Positions 36,901-49,600 of a stretch of DNA of 64,000 nt are shown one piece after another (position 1 is the stretch's first letter; each line of letters opens with the position of its first letter). The notes under the pieces were generated by a model. That model searched no databases. It was given only the letters and a program-made list of their open reading frames with translations, and was not told where the DNA came from. Made by a program: the position numbers and the translations under genes. Source of the stretch: Dioscorea cayenensis subsp. rotundata (Eukaryota; Streptophyta; Magnoliopsida; Dioscoreales; Dioscoreaceae); assembly GCF_009730915.1 (NCBI RefSeq), contig NC_052479.1, positions 30,753,610 to 30,817,609 on the forward strand, given 5' to 3'.

Positions 36901-39548
36901 AGACAGAATCAATTCCAGATATTATTCATAAGCATGCAAGTATGCAACAATAAAGGGAAAAGCTATACATAATTTGATTTCTATTGTTCTTTCTTTAAAC
37001 TTCTAGATACACACACTCAATTCATATCTGAGTGATCACTTATCATTCATAAACAAAAAAATGATGCAAGAGAATCTTAGAGGCCAAGGCAACAAAAATA
37101 AATAAATAAGTAGATAAATAAGCTTCACAGATCCTTCATAGTAGACCAAAAGATAGGTCCATACTTATCGATTAAAAAATTCTAGTAAATAAATCAGTAT
37201 ATAAAGAAGAGAATTGCTTCTTTGAGACAATATTTTTAAATTCTTTTTAATAGGTTCCAATGAATCTTTAGTGCGATGTATATGAAGATAAACTTACAGC
37301 TGCAGAAGAGCTAAGCCCAGAACTATCAAGCCCATCTGAGCCACAAATGAACCCAATAATACCCTGTAACATTTACAGTAAAAAGAATTAAAGATGGGTA
37401 GGAATAGGCGTTTCTTCCATGATAAAAACTGTAAGAAAAGAAAACCATTTTTTTTTAATGTGGATGCATTTAATTGTATTTATAAGATATGAATAACCAC
37501 AAAATAAAAAGCATTTTTAATTGCTTTCAAATAGAATATTGTTATAGAAGTTTGCACCAACGTATTCTGAATTTGCTAAATGAAGTGATGTAAATTAAGC
37601 CTGCAAATACCGGCTCTCAATATATGGGACTCACTAGATTTCATAAAATAGTGTGAAGTCTAATATATGGTCTTCAATGCCTCATAGACAAACTGCATTC
37701 AACGGTAAGTGGAGTTATTTCAGTTTTAATAAATCCATCTGCTTTGTTTCAACAATTCTAAGCCTTCCTTGTGCCTATTCTTAGATGCTGAGCAAGATGT
37801 GTTTGGCCCAATGCTCAATGCTCAACATTGATATGCTATAGTTTTTAATTGCAGAATGACAGCAGCAACAAACTATTATGGTATAACCAACTTTAATCTT
37901 ACTTACCCCAATGAGTCTACCAATCACTTCTCTTGGAACATAGCAAAAACAAAAGGAAACACATACACAAGTGCCTTAAAGGAGATGATAATTGTAGCTC
38001 AGATACAAAAACAGCAATAAAATATCTTGTCAAACCTTGTCTAGGTGAAACCCTCTCCTTTGCAATGCATAAACAGCACCTCTAGCATAACACCCCCAAT
38101 CCAACTCTTTGTTGCAACTTTTAGATGCACCATTCTCTTGGGCAGCTGTTGAACTCCTTGGTAGTTGTGAAACATCAACTCTGCAATTCCCAATACAAAA
38201 GATGGCACAATTAAATTATTTTTTTTATGGTTGATGATTTGGTTAAAACACATCACAATATGATGCTATAAAGATGGCACAATTAAAATTTTTTTCTTTA
38301 TGGTTGATGATTTGGTTCAATGAGATAATAAGTTGCAAATTATTTCATTTTTATTAGTTGGTTCTCATGGTTTGTTAACCCATTCTCCACATCTGTATAT
38401 GTCTTTTCAATAAGTTGATCATCCTTAGAGTTGTAGTAAAAAACATCTTACTTGAATCTCACATCTCCATCAAACTGACCAGACTGCAAAATAATCTGAC
38501 CATCATCAGAAGGAATAAAGCCAAGAATTATCCCCTTGTTGATAGTCATAGCTGAAACAATCCCACCCTGTAACAAATTGAAGAAATTAAGGAGGCGCTT
38601 GATGCTTGTGATTCTAGACAGACAGGAGAGAAGATTCTTACGTCTACTAGATTTGACCAATAATCATGAAAAAGCATTGCACTAAATAAGATAAAACAGA
38701 AGATGCCACTTGTAGATAATGGACATTGTGCAGGGATCAACTGACTACTCTCAAAATTGGAGGGCACTGCAGCAATGACATGATACCGATATAGCTACAG
38801 TAATGACAAATCTCACCAGGAAAAATAAATAAATAAATATTTACCAGAGCCTTAAAATTGTTGGTGATTAATTATAAAACATGATGATAGCATCGGAGTT
38901 ACATAAATGCAACTTAGACTGAAAATGGTGAACACACACAAAGTAAACAAAACAGAGTTTTTCAAAACTACATAGAACATTTATTTGGTTATGGAAAGCA
39001 AGGGGAATCACACTCCAATGGAAAATGTACACTCAAAATCTCATCTGCACACGCCAAATTAGAATAAACAGAACAAAGTAAGTAAATAAATAAATAAATA
39101 AAAACAATATGGCAAGTGACACTTTGAAACCTGGTGATCAATGTGGGCTCCCAGTGGGCAAATTCTGTATGGAGAGACAACAATCCTCACATCGCCAATG
39201 TTTCCTCCACTCATTTGGACTACCCTCTCTTTCACAGCATTTACCTGGCAATCCCACACAACACACCGTATCACTCCAACAAAATCACCACAGAACTATA
39301 AACGAAATCAATCAAATCACCATTAAAGACACGAAACTCAGCAAAAAACAACAAGTCATACGCCCGATTTACCATTTTTTACCTACTTTTCTAAAACCAA
39401 AAATTTGAAGAAGCATCATATATAATACGCTCATTGATCATAAAACAAGTATTAATCACAAGTAAATAACATTACAACAAGATCAAGATGGAGTTTTGGA
39501 TCAACGATTAGTTACCTCCACTGTTGATGGCCATGAAGAAACCCGCAT
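33933..39548 (-). CDS. GALAK: Galacturonokinase (GHMP kinase), 434 aa
   Basis: Cytosolic enzyme that phosphorylates D-galacturonic acid with ATP to galacturonic acid 1-phosphate, salvaging pectin sugar towards UDP-GalA. Thirteen minus-strand exons: 39548-39516, 39244-39131, 38567-38452, 38180-38036, 37363-37298, 36883-36804, 36036-35937, 35480-35305, 35030-34990, 34906-34878, 34563-34494, 34406-34317, 34177-33933. They close in frame. The sugar-binding motif RICPLGAHIDHQ lies at residues about 38-49. The GHMP ATP loop GLDSSGLSSSAA lies near 147-158. GARFSGAGFRGCCLA lies near 373-387. Galactokinases have a different N-terminal signature; the closest recognised family is plant galacturonokinase. 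The start is the only ATG before the first donor. Nothing looks broken. Confidence 0.93.
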
Positions 39549-40601
39549 TCTTCTCCTTCTTCTTCACCAGAGAAAGAAAGAGCTCGTCGATCGCCGCCGG
39601 GGATCTCTGAGATTTCGGGGCTTTTATACGAGGAGTGGAGCACGATAGGTTTAGTTATCCCCGCAGGACACTGGATCGCACAAATGAGGTGGCACCGGCA
39701 CGTCACGTAAATAATAGGATGCACCAAATCAAAAAGTTGTATTTCCAAGCTGTCGCTGTGATGGCCAGCTGCAAAGATGGCGAAAGCTTGCCAATGGATT
39801 TATGCCACGTGTCCTTACACCAAATCATTTTCTTTTCTTTTTTTTTTTTCTCTCTCTGATATGCTTTCTCTTTCACTTGCAATAAAAGCAAACATTACAT
39901 TGATTTAATTTTTTAAATTTATATATAAATATATATATATTGAATTCCCTGATTTTTTTTTTGGTGAAGTGGATTGGTTGAGGTATTAATTATTTATATT
40001 AATTCATATTTACATTTAAGAAATATGTATTTTTGTGGTCAAAAATTCTAGCTGACTGTTGGAATGAACCCCTCAATTAGTTAGTGCTTGTTCAAGCAGC
40101 CCAGTACTGCATTACATAATTTTGAAAAAAATAAAGTACCCTGTTTCTGTCTATACCTGTTTTTTTTTTTAATAAATTAATAATTTATCTATTTTATTAA
40201 AAATAAAAAAAAATTACAAAAGTTGTAATGAATCGAACACGTACCACCATGCAAGACTCGCTAGCTAGATAGTATATATTAATATGCAATTATGCATTGC
40301 ATGCATGGCCTTCAGTAATTAAGAAATTACAACAGTAAATGTTATATATCTTTGAACTTGAGTTTGATTGCAGTTGCAGTATATATATATTCTGTGTATG
40401 CATGGCTAATTGCATGTCAGAATTAAAAACTTCTTAATTTACATGTGAATTCCTCTGGTCGTTGAACATAATTAAAACACAGCACGCAAACATTAATTGC
40501 ACTAGCTAATTATTAACCATGCGTTCATGCATATATATATATATATATATATATGCATGGTTAATTATAAATATATATATATATATATATAATTAATTTT
40601 A
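39549..40601. other. Galacturonokinase promoter and DUF599 3' flank
   Basis: No gene is recognised. The first 100-250 bp upstream of the ATG are GC-richer, typical of a 5' UTR/promoter. The rest is AT-rich, with (AT)n tracts at about 40532-40552 and 40573-40590 close to the DUF599 stop. Confidence 0.5.
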
Positions 40602-43600
40602 TCATAGTACTACTACACGTACGTGATTACTGCAGCTAATTATTTGTTCATCTCCTACGACGTCAACAGCTCTTAATTTTCCAGTTGGTTCCCCAGGAAC
40701 AATGTCAAGCTTGTAGAGAATAAAAACCATGGAGATAGAACACAAGAACACCAAGAGTGGACCAAAGATCCACAAGAGAAGAGGGACAGCAGTGTAGAAG
40801 AGCCTATTCCCCAGTGTGCTCAAAACAAACCCTCTGTCCATCATGTCTAAGATGTACCACTCCTGCATCTCCGGCGACACACCGACATCATCGAGGAAGG
40901 TCACTGGAATGTTTATGAGGAAGTTAACTTGGTTGATGAGCCTAATAGAGAGAGTATAGAACAGGAATGCCAACAGGAAGATGATGAGTATCATCACATA
41001 TTTGAGGGCCATCATCAGCTCTCCATGAGCGCCAAAGACGATGTCATCGACCGCTTTCTTGACGGAATATGTGCTGCTGATGATGGCTGCCAAGCCGGAG
41101 CAAAAGAGGATGGATGTGGTTGCCATTAGCGTTGATCCCATGATGGCATTCCTTAAAGTTTGCACAGCCAATATGTTATTCTTCTCATTATCCTATATAT
41201 ATATATATATTATACACAAACATATATATATATATATATAGTGTCACGTCCCAGCCCCACAGCCGGGCCCGCGGACAGATCGGCCGCATCCAATGGGACT
41301 GGGCCCCACTGGGTGCAAGGCCTCAGCTAAAAACCTGGTCAGAGTCAACCCTAACAAGCAAATATGAATAGAACATAAAAGCACAAATAGGGTACTGAAA
41401 ACTGACATACTACAAGTACGGGCTTTAGCAGCCCTACAGAATACAAATACAATCCAACAGTTTGCATAGTACAAATACAGTCAGAAAACAAGTCTTACAC
41501 TCTCAAGCAGGTAATAACAAGATACTGATAACGCAGACAATACGACTCTCTGACACCCTCCCCAGACCTAAACTTGATCTTCTCCTGCGAAAACAGAATA
41601 CATAGAGTGCATGAGCCACAAGGGCCCAGTAGGATCGCAGATAAACAACATGTATAGCAGATATTGCAGAATAATAGTTCATGCTTCAAACAGAATACAG
41701 AAAATACGCAGAATACTGGAATAATCCAAAAACACGAAAAAATACGCAAATACATCTCCCTCGGCTAATAGCAAATCAACAAAGACGAGGTCGGATCTTC
41801 GACTATGAAGTCGGAACGAGCAAGCGAGTAACGAATATCAGCAGTAGTAGCCGGGATCTTCGACCGCGATCGGGGGTAGCGCTACTACGAAAAACATGTG
41901 CACATGGCTAGGGACTTACTCCTCCCTAGTCTGGGCGAGCAGAAATGGAGATGTACTAAAAACCGCAGAAAAATACTGGAATACAAATAGAGGAATTACT
42001 GAATAAATAATACAAATAAGAAAATAAATAAATAAACATAAATACCACGCAAATAAATAAATAAATAAATAAAATTATTAAACAATGCAATAATTAAATA
42101 ATAATTATTGCCAGAAATACGGAATTATACAGTGCGAGAGCCTACCTGGCTCCGAGCTACCAAGTTGGGTTCACCAAGTCCCGCGAGCTAAGACTCGCTA
42201 CAATAATCTAACCCAACAAAAATAAACTACACTCAGGGAATAATTCTCGATCTGGGCCTAACTTAACTATTGCCCAAACTTTACATAATAGGAATTAAAC
42301 AACAATCTCCTAATCACCAAGGGATAAATAATAACCATATTTCAAGCCATGATCGAACAACCATGAGTATAAAAAGTATTCACATGAAAAATAACAATAA
42401 CATGAATGATTAAAGACAATACCATGCTTATATAACAAAAATGTTAATAAATAACAATTAACTTATAACATGGTCTGCACACTCACACTTTCAAGTTTAT
42501 TAACATGAAAACGTATCTCTAAAATAATTTAGAGCATGAATGTTAGTTTACAGGTCCAAGTTTACATGATGCATATAAAAATATCATAACTAAACTAAAG
42601 AAATTCTTTGGTTTCATATAAATTAATAGCAAGAAAAAATATACTGAGATAATGCATTCTAAAGAAATTCATTATCCACTAAACCAAACATGCTTACACA
42701 GGTTGTATGTAAAAAAACTAAATCCGAAGTCATGATGATATAAAAATAAGAACATGATAAAGCAATTAAAGTGTGGAAAATTTTTAGAAAAATCAGATCT
42801 TAAAATTATTAAGCTCTTAGCACACTTCTAAAAAAATCTCATGCTTACGAGGCTTATAATTCCAATACAACATGATTTAAAAAAATCTGAAAATGTATGC
42901 ATGCTTTCATAAATATGTATATACATGTAACATCAACTAAAAAAACCCAATTAAAGCTTTTAACCATCATAAGATTCAAGCAACCAAGATACTACATGCG
43001 AGCACAATCACACTTGCAAAAAAACAAAAGATTCATTTACAAGCTATAATATAACCAATAATAACCCGACCAAAGAGAACCATAATAAGGATGAAAACCT
43101 TGAATCTTGGAGAAGAAATAAGTCCCAGTAAAACTCCGATTCTCTAGCGACCCTAAGAGTTCAAGGTGATGCAACCAATCCCTCTTCACAAATAAACTCC
43201 TTAGCCAAGAAAAACCAAGGTTTGGGTCGCTGAACAAGATGAAGAAGAAGGAGTTTATTCAAGAAGCTACACACACACTCACTGCCCAGACTTAACAACT
43301 CAATAATTGAGCAAACAGTAACCCCGACCAGATCCGCTAATCAAGGGATTAAGAAAAGTTGTGGGCTCCCAAACAAGCACAGTCAAAGTCAAAGATGAAG
43401 AAAAAAGGAATTTTACAAACCTTACAATCTTCCCCCCTTGAAAAGAGTTTAGTCCTCTAAACTCGCATCAAGAGTCGGGGAACAACTCGGGATAATGATC
43501 TCTCAAGTCGGCCTCTCGCTCCCAAGTAGCTTCATCCTTCGAGTGGTTACTCCATCTGACCTGGATTAATGGAATCACTCGGTTCCCTCGCTGTTGCTCT

Positions 43601-46600
43601 TTGTAGGCCAGAAACTCCGCTGGTTGCTCCACATAAGACAGGTTCTTCTGAAGCTCCACTGGTTCATGCTGAATGACGTGCGATGGATCTGACAGATACT
43701 TCCTCAGCATAGAGACATGAAAGACATTGTGGACTCGAGCTAGATCGATGGTAGGGCCAACCGATGGCGGCGACTGACTCGCTCCACAATCTCAAAAGGT
43801 CCGATATAACGCGGGTTGAGCTTCCCACGTTTTCCAAATCTCACAACACCCTTCATTGGAGATATCCTCAAGAAGACTGAATCGCCCATCTGGAACTCTA
43901 TGTCGGCGACGCTTATGCGCATAACTCTTACGTCGGCTACGGAGCGGTCTTCAATCGTTCCACGATCGGTTTCACTTTCTCTTCTGCAATTTGCAACAAT
44001 TCTGGACCCAACAGCTTCCGTTCTCCCACATCGCTCCAACATACAGGAGATCGACACTTCCGCCCGTAAAGAGCCTCATACGGTGCCATCTGAATACTAC
44101 GCTCGAGCCCGCTGTTGTTAGCAAACTCCGCCAAAGGCGGATAAGCGGTCCCACGAATCAGAAAAATCGAGGGCACATGCCCGAAGCATGTCCTCCAGAA
44201 TCTGAATAGTCCTCTCAGACTGGCCATCCGTCTGTGGATGAAATGCTGTACTGAAAGTCAATCTGGTACCCAAAGCTGACTGTAGACTCCTCCAAAATCT
44301 TGAGATGAATCTCGAATCACGATCAGATGTGATAGACACAGGAATCCCGTGCAGTCGAACAATCTCTCCAAGGTACAACTCGGCTAGCTTTTCAAGACCC
44401 AAACCAGGTTTCAAAGGCAAAAAGTGCGCTGACTTAGTTAGGCGATCTACAATCACCCACACAGACTCATACTTCCGCCGAGTACGGGGCAAACCTGTCA
44501 CAAAGTCCATCGTGATGTGCTCCCACTTCCACTCTGGTATCGGTAACGGCTGAAGGTAACCTGCCGGTCTCTGATGCTCTGCTTTAACCTGCTGGCAAGT
44601 AAGACAGTGGGCAACAAAAGTAGCTATCTCTCGCTTCATGTTGTTCCACCAGAAATGTTCCTTGAGTCCCCTATACATCTTTGTACCTCCAGGGTGGATC
44701 GTATAGCTTGAATAATGGGCTTCCTCCAGAATATCTCTCTTCAAATCAGGATCATCAGGGACGCAAATTCGATCTCCAAATCTGATAGTACCATCCTCAT
44801 GCACTCGGAACTGAGACAACTCTCCTTCCTGAAGTTTAGCACATAACTCTTGCAATTTGGGGTCCTGCATCTGAGCCTCTTTAATCCTCTGCAACAAATT
44901 CGGTCGAATGTGCATGTTGGCCAGACTAATCTCAGAGCTTGGCGGAACAATCTCCAACTCAAACCTTCTCATCTCCTCCAGAAGTGGTTTCTGCTCAGTC
45001 AAATCTGCGGCGGTTCCATAATTGTACTTCCTGCTTAGTGCATCAGCCACCACATTGGCTTTGCCTGGATGATAGTGAACACTGAGGTCATAGTCCTTGA
45101 TCAGCTCCAGCCACCGCCTTTGCCTCATGTTCAACTCTTTCTGAGTAAAGATGTACTTTAGACTCTTATGGTCTGTGTACACTTCACAGGGCTCTCCATA
45201 CAGAAAATGCCTCCAGATCTTCAGTGCAAAAACAACTGCTGCCAACTCCAGATCATGGGTAGGGTAATTCTCCTCATGAGGTTTCAATTGCCTTGAAGCA
45301 TAAGCAATGACTCTACCATTCTGCATCAGAACACACCCCAAACCTGTCCCACAAGCATCACTGTAGATCACATATCCACAACCACTTTCTGGCAAGGCAA
45401 GAATTGGTGCAGATATGAGCCTACGCTTCAACTCCAGGAAACTCTGCTCACAAGCTTCAGTCCAGGTAAAACGCGCACCCTTTCGGGTCAGTCTCGTCAA
45501 CGGTGCTGCTAGTCGAGAGAAGTCTTGTACAAACCTTCGGTAGTAGCCAGCTAAGCCAAGAAAGCTCCGAATCTCTCTAACTGTACTCGGTCTCTTCCAG
45601 TCCACGACTGCTTCCACCTTCTTGGGATCCACAGAAACTCCATCCTTGCTGATGACATGCCCCAAGAAAGCCACACAATCAAGCCAGAAGTCACACTTGG
45701 AAAATTTGGCATACAACTCATGTTGTCTCAAGGTCTCTAGTACTATTGTCAAGTGCTTCGCGTGCAGTTGCTTGCTTCGTGAGTATATCAGAATGTCATC
45801 AATGAAGACAACTACAAATCGATCCAAGTAGCGCCGGAATACCCGGTTCATCAAATCCATGAACACTGCTGGGGCATTCGTCAGACCAAACGGCATCACC
45901 AGAAACTCATAGTGACCATACCGGGTACGGAAAGCACTCTTCGGGATATCCTCACCCTTGATTCGAACCTGATGATATCCAGATCGCAGATCAATCTTGG
46001 AGAAGACTTGAGCTCCCTGCAACTGGTCCAAGAGATCATCGATCCTCGGCAAAGGATACTTATTCTTAACCGTCACCTTGTTTAACTCACGGTAGTCGAT
46101 GCACAATCTCAAAGATCCATCCTTCTTTTTGACAAATAGCACTGGAGCTCCCCAAGGTGACATGCTCGGTCGAATAAACCCTTTCTCCAACAGTTCCTCC
46201 AGTTGCTTCTTCAGTTCCTTCAGTTCAGTGGGTGCCATCCGGTACGGTGCTTTGGATAAAGGATCTGTGCCTGGAGCCAGATCAATGGCAAACTCTACCT
46301 CTCTCGTAGGAGGTAACCCGGGAAGATCCTCAGGGAAAACATCAAGGGAACTCGTGACGGCAGCAGTGCGTGCGCTCACGTGCATCCGGTGCGAGTAACC
46401 TCAGAGGCGAAGCCGGGAAAAGCCAGCGCAACCACTCTCGATCGACCACGAGCTTGCAAAGAAGAGATCTCTCGAACTAGGGTGTACCCCTTACTGCCAC
46501 TGAAGGTGAAATCTTCCTGGTCAGGAAAACAGAAGTGAACCTTCTTTCTGCGACAATCCACTACAGCGAACACCGAAGGCGACCCGGTCCATGCCGAGAA

Positions 46601-49600
46601 TGACATCGTAGTCTCGCAGCTCCATAAGATGTAAATCAGCGAAAAGTTCGCGCCCTTCAATGACAACGAGCAGTGGTGCTAACGATTACTCGGTTCTTAC
46701 CGCCAAGCTGGAGTGGCAACACGACGATGATGCAACAAATCCACAACATACGAGAGAATTCTTGCGAGCAAGCGAAGATGACACAAAGCGAGATGTGTAG
46801 CACCAGGATCAAACAATGCACAAGCATAGCAGGAATGCACTGAAATAATACCTGCAACAACGTCGTGGGATGCCTCAGCGTCCTCCCGTGTCAAAGCAAA
46901 TACTCGCCCACGAGTAGCGGTGTACCACGGTACGGTGGTCGGGAATAGGAAGAAGATCTGATGCATCGTAGGCGCCTTCCCCTCCTACCCTCGAGGTACT
47001 CTGCTGGGATCGGCTCGAGGCGCCCGTGTGTCGTGACCGTCGGGGCGATGCAGGGGTGCGCTCGGCAGGGTGCACTACGAGTCTGTCACCTCCCACGAGG
47101 CCAAGGCGGACTCTGCGGACCTGAGCAATAAAGTGGTCCCCTCTTGCCACACCGATAACATGCTCTGCGCTGCCTGAGCACTCTGCACGGGTATGGCGTC
47201 CTCCACATGTGGGACACTGAGCGTCCCGAGCCACGCTGCTAGGGAAGATCCTCCGCCACCGGAACGATGATGAGCACGGGGGGGTGCTGGCATGCAGGTC
47301 GTGATCGGTACTCTCCTCTAGTATTCCCTGAGCTACTCCCGGGAAGATTGACTCTTCGGGGGTTATGAGTGGTGCAGCGGGTGCTCATGTCTCGCCCCGA
47401 TCCTGCGTCTCCTTCCGGATGATCTCCGGGTTCTTAGCAATATCGACAATCTCAATATCGTCTTGTCCGGGGAATGGTGCGATGGCCCGCCTGATGTGGG
47501 CCCTCAAGCCATCTATGAAACGCCTAGATCCGGTGCTCTCATCGACACTAAGGTCGAAAGCAAGCTGCGATAGCACTGTCGAACTCGGACTCATAATCTC
47601 CGACACTCAAGGATCCTGTTTTGATTCGAGAATTGCCTTTTCCATACGTGCTCGTTGGCTCATCGGAAAAATACTTGGTGTTGAAAGCTTCCTTGAATTG
47701 CTTCCAAAGTCCCTGAAAGAACTCTCCCCTTTGAGGCGTAGTTCGTTCTCATACCACCAGTAGCTGCATGTCTCGTAACATGATAGTGGCCAACGACCTT
47801 GTCCACAGTCGGGCATTGTATAGATCGGAAGGTCCTCTCCATCCGGCTAATCCAATAGTCGACTCTTGTCGGATCGAGTAGCCCCGAGGCTCGTGGTGGT
47901 GCACATCGTTCAAACTCGGTCGGTGAAGTCTCGACCACCTCACGAAATATCTTCTGGCGCGAGCACGCAACAACAACATCACCTCCCTCATGATGCCGGT
48001 CATGGAAACAGGGTCTGGTTCCCCCTCTTGCTGCACTTCCTCATCTGACTGATAAGGAGCCTCTTGTTCTTCCTGCATGGGTTCCGGGGGTGGGCTTGCA
48101 GGCCCTCTGCGAGGTCGCCCTCTACCCCTAAGCATACTCCTGCAGTTTAAAAGACAGACGACGCTTTAGAACAGGTTACACTACCCAGACCCACTCTCAG
48201 AAAGAACACTCAAAGATTGACAGAATTTAAATCAGTAGGGTGACATCTAACAATTGCTCTGATACCACTTCATTCTGTCACGTCCCAGCCCCACAGCCGG
48301 GCCCGCGGACAGATCGGCCGCATCCAATGGGACTGGGCCCCACTGGGTGCAAGGCCTCAGCTAAAAACCTGGTCAGAGTCAACCCTAACAAGCAAATATG
48401 AATAGAACATAAAAGCACAAATAGGGTCTTGGACGACATACTACAAGTGCGGGACTTTAGCGACCCCTACTGAATACAAATACTGATCCAGCGGTTTGCA
48501 TAGTACAAATACGATCGAGAAAACAAGTCTTACACTCTCAAGCGGTAATAACGAGATCTCGATACTTGCGAGACAATACGACTCTCCGACACCCTCCCGG
48601 ACCTAAACTTGATCTTCTCCTGCGAGCAGAATACATAGAGTGCATGAGCCACAAGGGCCCGAGTGGGATCGCGGATAAACAACATGTATAGCGGATATTG
48701 CGAATAATAGTTCATGCTTCAAAGCGAATACGAGAAAAATACGCGAGAATCTTGGAATAATCCAAAAAAACACGAAAAAAATACGCGAAATACATCTCCA
48801 CGGCTAATAGCGAAATCAACGACCGCAGTGTGGATCTTCGACTATGAAGTCGGAGCGAGCGAGCGAGCGGAATATCATGACGCGTAGCCGGATCTTGACC
48901 CGCGATCGGGGGGTAGCGCTACTACAGAAAACATGTGCACATGGCTAGGACTTACTCCTCCTAGCTGGGCGAGCCAGAAATGGAGATGTACTAAAAACCG
49001 CAGAAAATACGGAATACAAATAGAGGAATTACTGAATAAATAATACAAATAAGAAAATAAATAAATAAACATAAATACCACGCAAATAAATAAATAAATA
49101 AATAAAATTATTAAACAATGCAATAATTAAATAATAATTATTGCCAGAAATACGGAATTATACAGTGCGAGAGCCTACCTGGCTCCGAGCTACCAAGTTG
49201 GGTTCACCAAGTCCCGCGAGCTAAGACTCGCTACAATAATCTAACCCAACAAAATAAACTACACTCAGGAATAATTCTCGGGCTGGGCCTAACTTAACTA
49301 TTGCCCAAACTTTACATAATAGGAATTAAACAACAATCTCCTAATCACCAAGGGATAAATAATAACCATATTTCAAGCCATGATCAGAACAACCATGAGT
49401 ATAAAAGTATTCACATGAAAATAACAATAACATGAATGATTAAAGACAATACCATGCTTATATAACAAAATGTTAATAAATAACAATTAACTTATAACAT
49501 GGCTGCACACTCACACTTTCAAGTTTATTAACATGAAAACGTATCTCTAAAATAATTTAGAGCATGAATGTTAGTTTACAGGTCCAAGTTTACATGATGC

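Noticed and set aside
47365-47763. 132-codon plus frame inside the retrotransposon
   Set aside because: Complement of gag; the element is coded on minus.
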